Positions 57,950 through 64,000 of a stretch of 64,000 nucleotides of DNA are shown one piece after another (position 1 is the stretch's first letter; every line of letters begins with the position of its first letter). This DNA is from Rhizophagus irregularis (lineage: Eukaryota; Glomeromycota; Glomeromycetes; Glomerales; Glomeraceae): NCBI RefSeq assembly GCF_026210795.1, contig NC_089440.1, forward strand, positions 620,001 through 684,000, in the 5' to 3' direction. A program made the position numbers and the translations under genes. Below the pieces are notes generated by a model. The model saw only the letters and a list, made by a program, of their open reading frames with translations, was not told the origin of the DNA and did not search any database.

Positions 57950-58960
57950 TTCACTTTACATTTCGTTTCTTACTCATTTTTTTATTTTTTATTTTGTTTT
58001 TGTTTCATATTTCGTTTTTCACTAATTTATTTTATTTTTTTTCAGATATTTTAGTTCTTTTAGTTTTACAATTAATAAAGGTATTTTTTTTATTTTTTTT
58101 TATTTCGTTTTTATCTTATATTTCATTTCTTACTAACTTCATTTTTTGTTTACTTTATGGTTTATTTTTTACTTTGTTTCCTCATGATCACTTTTTTATT
58201 TTTGTCTCTCATTATTTTTCACTTTATACTACTTCTCATTATTTTCTCCCATTATTTTCTATTACATCTTCATTTTCCATTATTTCATTTTCTCTCCTAT
58301 TTACTTCCCATCATTTCTTTTGTCTCTCAATCACTTCCATTACTTCTTTTCGTCTCTCATCACTCCTTTTTATCTTTCATCATTCCTCTTTGTCTTCCAT
58401 CACTTCTTTTCGTCTCCCATCACTCCTTTTCATCTCCCATTACTTCTTTTGTCTTCTATCACTTTTTTTCGTCTCCCATCACTCCTTTTCGTCTCCCATC
58501 ACTCCTCTTCGTCCCTCATCACTCCATTTTGTTTCTAATCACTCCTTTTTGTCTCACATCACTCCTCTTCATCATCCATCACTTCTTTTTGTCACCCATC
58601 ACTTCTTTTCGTCACCCATCACTTCTTTTCGTCACCCATCACTCCTTTTCGTCACCCATCACTCCTTTTCACTTCTCTTCGTCTACAATCACTCCTTTTA
58701 GTCTCACATAACCCCTCTTCATCTTCCCATCACTCCTTTTCGTCTCCCATCACTCTTTTTCATCATCCATCATGTCCTATTTTTCCTTTTTGTTTTCTAT
58801 CACTTCTCATCACTCTTTTTTACTCCCTTTCTTCTTGTATTACTTTCCATTACTCCATTGTTATTTCATTTTTTTTATTAGCATCTTTCTCCTTGATCAT
58901 TGTCATTTACTTATCTTTTTTATTTATTGTTATTGTTTTTTTTATTGTATCACTTCATTA
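57950..58960. repeat. ~1-kb polypyrimidine tract with 20-bp CATCACTCCTTTTCGTCTCC repeats
   Basis: The plus strand is almost entirely T and C apart from the A of ATCAC. From about 58290 to 58770 a 20-24-base unit is repeated about twenty times, with CGTCACCC as a variant of CGTCTCCC. Long open frames in three phases arise from the period and composition, not from coding. Confidence 0.85.
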
Positions 58961-59714
58961 AAAATAAATACAGTGATTTTTTTCTTTAAAATCGAAAATG
59001 TGGGACTTAAATTTTAAAAAATTTCATTTAATAAGATTATTTTGAATAAATATGTTTGCAAAAAAAATTTTTTAAAAAATATCTTCGCAATAAAATTTTG
59101 TTTAACCGTCAAAAATTAGCTAAGTTAAAAAAATCTATACGTTTGCCGATCAAATAAATGGCCTTAACTTTTAAGTTTAAATCAGGCACTGAATCATGCT
59201 ACACAATTCAAGATTATTTATACAGACTTAATCTAAACGTTAGAAGATCGACATGTATTTTTTTATTATATTAGATAGATAGATTCCCCTATAAGAAATA
59301 TGTATACGGAAAGGATACGTTTTGTATACATTTTATGTACGTTTCTATAGATTCCGTATACAAATTCCATATATTTAATAAGCAATTCATTTTTGAACAT
59401 TTTTTAAAAAAACTAATGTACTGTATACGGAAAAAATTAATCATTTATTTTTATTTTTTATTTTTAGAAAACAGAAAAGCGAACCCGTAGATTCAATTAC
59501 ACAGAGAACATAAAATAAGTCTATATATAATTCTATCACTACGCGGCAAGCCACCCCGAGGCGTGACGATTTCTGTCCTTTATGGAATAGGTAAACGCGA
59601 GTCAGATCCAAGAACTTTCCCAGGGACACCCGCCCGGTAAAATAAAAACCAGGAATAAGATAATAGAAAAAGAAAAAAGAAAAAAAAGAAGACAAGAAAA
59701 AAGAAAAAATAAAA

Positions 59715-62177
59715 AGATAAACTATCTAATGTCAAAAACATTTTTAAAGAAACTATTTTGTAAAGTAGAAAATAAATCTATATCATTGAACCCAATATTA
59801 TCTCTATAAGTAGTCCAATGTCCTGAATGTAAATAATTGCTTGTCGTCCAACGAATATGGACGTGATTGTCATAAAAGCCGCCTTCCCTGTAATAAGGAG
59901 TAGTGGCAAAGCGCCAAGAGTTATAATTTCGACTTGGAGATAGATTGTGATCAGGAGCACCTGGATCGGGATGAGAGGGAGCTCTTTTCTTATGTCATTT
60001 TCTATAAAATCTTTTTTTGTTTTTGGTAATGGATAGAGTATTTTCCCATTGTTTAATTAAGGAAGCACGACGTATCCAAATAAGTGTATCAATTGAAGAC
60101 ATCAAAGTCGAAAAAAATTTTGAAAATAAAGAAAACCGTAATTTTTTGTCATTAATATAAATATTAAAAATTTTAGTAAGGTCACTCGGGACCAGATGGT
60201 GTATAAGTAAATAACCAGGATGTGATTGTGGTAAGGCATCAACAAAGGATATATCAAAAAGAGGAGTAGTTTTAATGATATCTTTCACAGTAAAGTTTTT
60301 ATCCTTAGTATTCTTCATAATAAGTTCTTGTAAATCATGAGCAGCACGTGTTAATATATTCTTGATTTGATTTGAGTGTTCCCTGCATAAGCCCACGTGC
60401 ATATTATCGTCGCGGGCATTGGCGCATTCAATGCAAGGTATGCTGCCTAGAGGGTATAAACGAGGGTAGTTGCATTGTTGTATATCGATAGTTGGATATA
60501 TGAAATTACATTTTTTAATTCTATTTCCTTGTTGTTTGAAGAGTTTGGCGCTACACAGAGCGTCCTGATCATTAGAATTTAACCATTCTTTGGTGAAAGT
60601 CCAATCAATGTCACCATCGATAATTTGTTGCTTGATCGGAGATAGAGCTTTATTATTGACCATCGAATTGAATATTAAAGGTTGGATAACATTATCCGCC
60701 CATTTTCTGACGTTGCGGTCCACAATATGTAAACGATTCCAAGAAATGAAACCTAAACTTTGTTTGGAAAAAAATTTGTGATTAACAATAATAGGCTCAA
60801 TAATATGAGCTCCAGCTTTTGCTAGTGAATCTGCTTCATCATTATAAGGATTATTGCTATGGCCAGAAACTTTATGTAAAGTGACTAAAAGTTGTTTTTC
60901 TTCAATTAAGAAAAAGATTAAATCCCATATTAAAAAATTTGATTGTTTCAATTTTTGTCTCGGACTAGCGATGCCTGATTGCATATGTGTGTTGAAAATG
61001 GTGATACAGTTGGCTGAATCTGTATAAATATTGATTCTACAATTGAAGGGAGATACCATGAGGGCCGTGAGTATACCCATGCTTTCACTTTTGGAAGACG
61101 ATGGGAAGAAGACTGTGGATCCACTGAAATTGACTCGCGGCGTGAAGGGTTGAACTTGGGTCCATCCGTATCCACTAATACTATGAGTCGTACCGATATG
61201 TTGGACAGAACCATCTGTATAAAAAGTTAATAAATTTTCTAATTTTAATTATTTTGCACAAGATTTTAAATCTACTTTAAGGTCTGGATGACAAATTAAA
61301 GCCTGATAAATATGGTTATCTATATTATTTGAAGGCAAAGAGGGATAAGGTGTAAGAATAGCGTCCAAAGGACGTTGTAAAGAATTATTCAAGGGGGATT
61401 TATCTATTTTAATAAAATGTTCATATGCAATATGTCTAAGCGTATGAAAAGGTTTTGTAGCTACTACGAAATTCTGATGACTATAAAATTCTAAAAGTGA
61501 TTTGTGTTCAAAGGAAGATTTTTTAAAAATATTAAATAATAATAATTTTTGTGTTCTAATTGCAATAACGCATGTCGGACGTGCGTCGTGTGGATAATAA
61601 GAGTGTAAAAGGCAGCCCTTGCACGCAACAAGGCCAAGTAATTGTTTTTTAGGTGTCAAACTGTTATTATGATGGGTTTGTTGGGGTATAAAATGTTGTA
61701 AATAAGAAATTGAAGTTGAACGATCTGTCTCTTGTGTTAAAGTTTTTCCAAAGATAATTTGTTTTTGTACATTATTCTAATGTATCGTCCATTGTGATTT
61801 GGGTGTTGTAACATCTGGTATAGTTGGGGGCGATTTATGTGTTCTATTGAGGTCGTACACAACGTCGTTGAGAGGGTAGATTAAGCGTAAATTAGTACTA
61901 AGTACATAATTTTCGGTTAAATTTTTATACCACGCCGGGATTGGACCGCTGTAGTTGTTGTTATTATTTCTTTTTACATCAGGCCACGAGAGTAGATAAT
62001 TCCATCTGATGAAACGATTTGATCCATATAAATAATATTTTTAGCTTTAAGATATTTAATGTCGGCGGTAGAAAGATCTGACATATAATCTCGTATAGAG
62101 GTATTTCCTCCTAAAATATTAATATTAAAAGTGAAATTGACTGAAAATCCATATTGATTAAGCAAGCCTAAAGCTTA
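59715..62177 (-). pseudogene. LINE connection, RNase H, zinc knuckle and basic tail, broken
   Basis: After the TAA at 62175 the frame continues LGLLNQYGFSVNFTFNINIL, slips near 61985, meets TAG at 61777-61779 and TAA at 61249-61251, then enters RNase H. Its four acids are present: D in FYTDGSV, E in SKSESMGIL, D in NIYTDSANC and D in YNDEADSLA. A CCHC knuckle follows (CIECANARDDNMHVGLC). A TGA at 59995-59997 separates a further ~90-residue tail (HKKRAPSHPDPGAPDHNLSP, then SRNYNSWRFATTPYYREGGF) ending near 59725. The tail reads as coding in the same frame, so the element's true ORF extended past the TGA. Confidence 0.8.
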
Positions 62178-63955
62178 CGTTAAATAGGTAGGCTTGACTA
62201 TATGGTCCAAATAGGTATTAATATTGGATGGAATAGTGGGGTACCAGATCTCTGATAGCGTATTATATATTTTCTGAATCGCTATTTCTCGAAGAACCGG
62301 AGTGTTAAAAAGTGCACCTAAAATATTCAGTTGTGATTTCATTTGGATATCAAAAAAATTATTAATAGATTGGAAAGTATGGTTATAAATAATGTTATCC
62401 GCCGTATTTGACGGAAGGTTCAAACGTTGTTTGAATAGTCTTTTCAATGGTCCCATTAAAGACTGACATTGTTTCAAATTAAGGATCGTGTGTTGGAAAA
62501 TATATTCCAATTTTGGTATAACTATTTTGTTAATAATATATTGTATGTGGTGATGTGTCAATTTTTTGTTTTTCATAATGTTGTAGTGAGCCATCACTAT
62601 TTGTTTGCCTTTTCGTATCGTTTGCGTATGTTTATCTAGTGCATTAATATATAAACCTAGTATACGCTCGCCTTTGTTACGAGGTGTGACAGGCGTCTCG
62701 TATGGCCGATTGTTAATTGTAAGGGTGATATTCGGTTGTTTGATGGTACGGTCATTAGTTAGAATTTTGTATTTATCCATGTTAACTTTGATATTATTAA
62801 GGTCATAAAAGGAATTGGCAATTGATAGTTTTTCTTCGATTTGTAATTGTGAAGAGCCAAACCACGTAGTGTTATCAAGATAGCCCACTATGGAAATGTC
62901 AAAGGTATGAATAACATCATTCTCTATATGTTGACAATTTTTCTTCTGTGTCGCAAAGGTGGAGTAATGTAAATGTGTTAATTGGTTGATGCGATGAAAC
63001 ATCGGATCATAATATATATTCCAGAGAAGTGGTGAAACAACTTCGCCTTGGTCAATGCCTTGGAGAACTGCATAAGATGGCAGTAAACCATTCGTAGTTA
63101 TGATTTCATTATGTCGTTCTGTAAATAAATTAAGAAAAAAAGTGATAATAATAGCAGGAATCTTTAAACGTTCTAGCGCCAGCTTCAATAATCGTAAGTC
63201 GATGTGATCGTATGCTTTTGATAAATCTTGTAATATGATCCAGATGGGTTTTTTCTTAATGCGCGCGTGTTCTATTAAATGTTGTGTAATCATAAGTGGT
63301 TCTAAGGTTGATTGGCCCAGGACGCCCGCTTTATTGTTGAATTGTAAAATCAGGTGTTTAGAGAGGGCTTGATTTAATCTAGTCGAAATAATATTGACTA
63401 GTAATTTCCTAGGAGTTTCCAGGAGAGTTATGGGCCTTGTATTGGTTAGTTTACTATTCCAATCGTGTGGTTTCGGTATCGGGAAAAGTAACGCGTGTTT
63501 CCATTTATCAGGAATCACTTTAAGTGTTATGCAGGCATTGAAGATTCTAACGAGGATCATTAAAACGTCCTCGTGTAAATGTGTGATATCTTCGTATGTG
63601 ATTTTAGAAGGACCTGGCGCTTTGTTGTTATTCACTTTTTTGAAAATGGAGGAAAGGTCCAATAAAGTAATTGGCTCAATTAAATGATTCCACCATTCTT
63701 CATTGATATTTTGTAAAGTAGGATCATAATGATCTTTCCAGTCTTGTGGTATGGAGTCTAAATTCCAAATAGTCTTTTCATTTGGGGCCCCGCTTGATGT
63801 TGGAAATGTTTGATGGCTTCTTTTTCTATAATCTCTGGGTTGTTAGTAAATACATGTTCACCTTTGTTATCAATAAAAGAAAGTCTATCCAGCACTATTG
63901 CGATTTAAAATGGAATTGATCATTTTAGTTTGATCATGTTGTAGATTGTCATTGC
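62178..63955 (-). pseudogene. LINE reverse transcriptase, broken; active-site Asp changed to Asn
   Basis: Upstream pieces in shifting frames (KYLSNKISSYVTERNDNLQH, LDRLSFIDNKGEHVFTNNPE, NEKTIWNLDSIPQDWKDHYD) lead into an open frame from about 63760. Motifs in order: NNNKAPGPSKI, NTRPITLLETPRKLL, LQDLSKAYDHI (first catalytic Asp present), QGIDQGEVVSPLLWNIYYDP and GYLDNTTWFGSS. The last should be Y/F-x-D-D; the second Asp codon is AAC (Asn) at 62871-62873. Loss of this Asp abolishes metal binding in known reverse transcriptases. The frame ends at a TAA (62175-62177), after which the same frame resumes. Confidence 0.82.
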
Positions 63956-64000
63956 GTTCTGTAACATAAGAACTAATTTTGTTGGAAAGGTATTTATCAT

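Larger units (their letters stand above)
59441..64000 (-). mobile_element. Degenerate LINE retrotransposon, truncated by the right window edge
   Basis: Running leftward from the edge: linker before the reverse transcriptase, reverse transcriptase, connection, RNase H, CCHC knuckle, a basic tail, about 270 bases of 3' untranslated sequence, and an A-rich 3' end (T-rich plus strand at 59444-59466). G+C content is visibly higher than in the surroundings. At least four in-frame stops and three frameshifts were found, so the copy is dead. The other end and its duplication are outside the window. Confidence 0.85.

Noticed and set aside
57994-59017. ORFs of up to 235 codons rich in Phe, Ser, His, Leu
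   Set aside because: They follow from the polypyrimidine tract and 20-bp repeats; long frames are open in several phases.
59441-59695. 84-codon minus-strand ORF
   Set aside because: Lies in the 3' untranslated part of LINE 2 and reads mostly low-complexity Phe and Lys runs.

Overview
The window looks like nuclear DNA of an arbuscular mycorrhizal fungus (Glomeromycotina, Rhizophagus-like). It is very A+T-rich. Genes are split by short GT-AG introns of about 55-90 bases. The gene families are those known to be expanded in these fungi: TKL-like kinases with a Cys-rich N-terminal module and a tail reading NNPNLHSEEQNELEI, BTB-BACK-TLDc proteins, a secreted ML-domain protein, and RNase H-bearing LINE retrotransposons. 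The species assignment is by recognition, not by search.

Layout. 1-855: end of a hAT-type transposon whose transposase gene runs off the left edge. 4147-6178 (+): a bromodomain protein with a PD-(D/E)XK nuclease-like C-terminus and a one-base slip in an A9 run. 6.2-11.7 kb: no intact gene, two small inverted-repeat elements (MITEs), hairpin repeats and a broken coiled-coil frame. 11701-13329 (-): kinase 1. 13540-22119: an 8.58-kb foldback element with inverted termini, inverted arrays of small palindromes, no visible transposase and a perfect 8-bp target duplication. 22418-24400 (-): a 5'-truncated LINE with a 20-base A tail and a 15-bp target duplication. 25066-27590 (-): kinase 2, frameshifted and with a hAT-like MITE in its first intron. 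28671-30899 (-): its intact sister, kinase 3. 33.8-35.3 kb (-): a decayed coiled-coil gene and a small ORF. 37.2-47.3 kb (-): three intact BTB-BACK-TLDc genes plus a decayed fourth in tandem. 48327-50785 (-): kinase 4 with a long Cys-rich N-terminus. 55092-55613 (-): the secreted ML-domain protein, with a relic copy at 52.1-52.4 kb. 56-59 kb: short tandem repeats and a 1-kb polypyrimidine tract. 59.4-64 kb (-): a decayed LINE with reverse transcriptase and RNase H, cut by the right edge.

No operon-like organisation or shared pathway is evident. What unites the region is gene-family expansion (kinases, BTB-TLDc, ML) next to heavy transposon load, with birth and decay visible side by side. For all five intact genes modelled by hand (three kinases plus the BTB genes), the splice junctions were checked by phase and the summed exon lengths are divisible by three.
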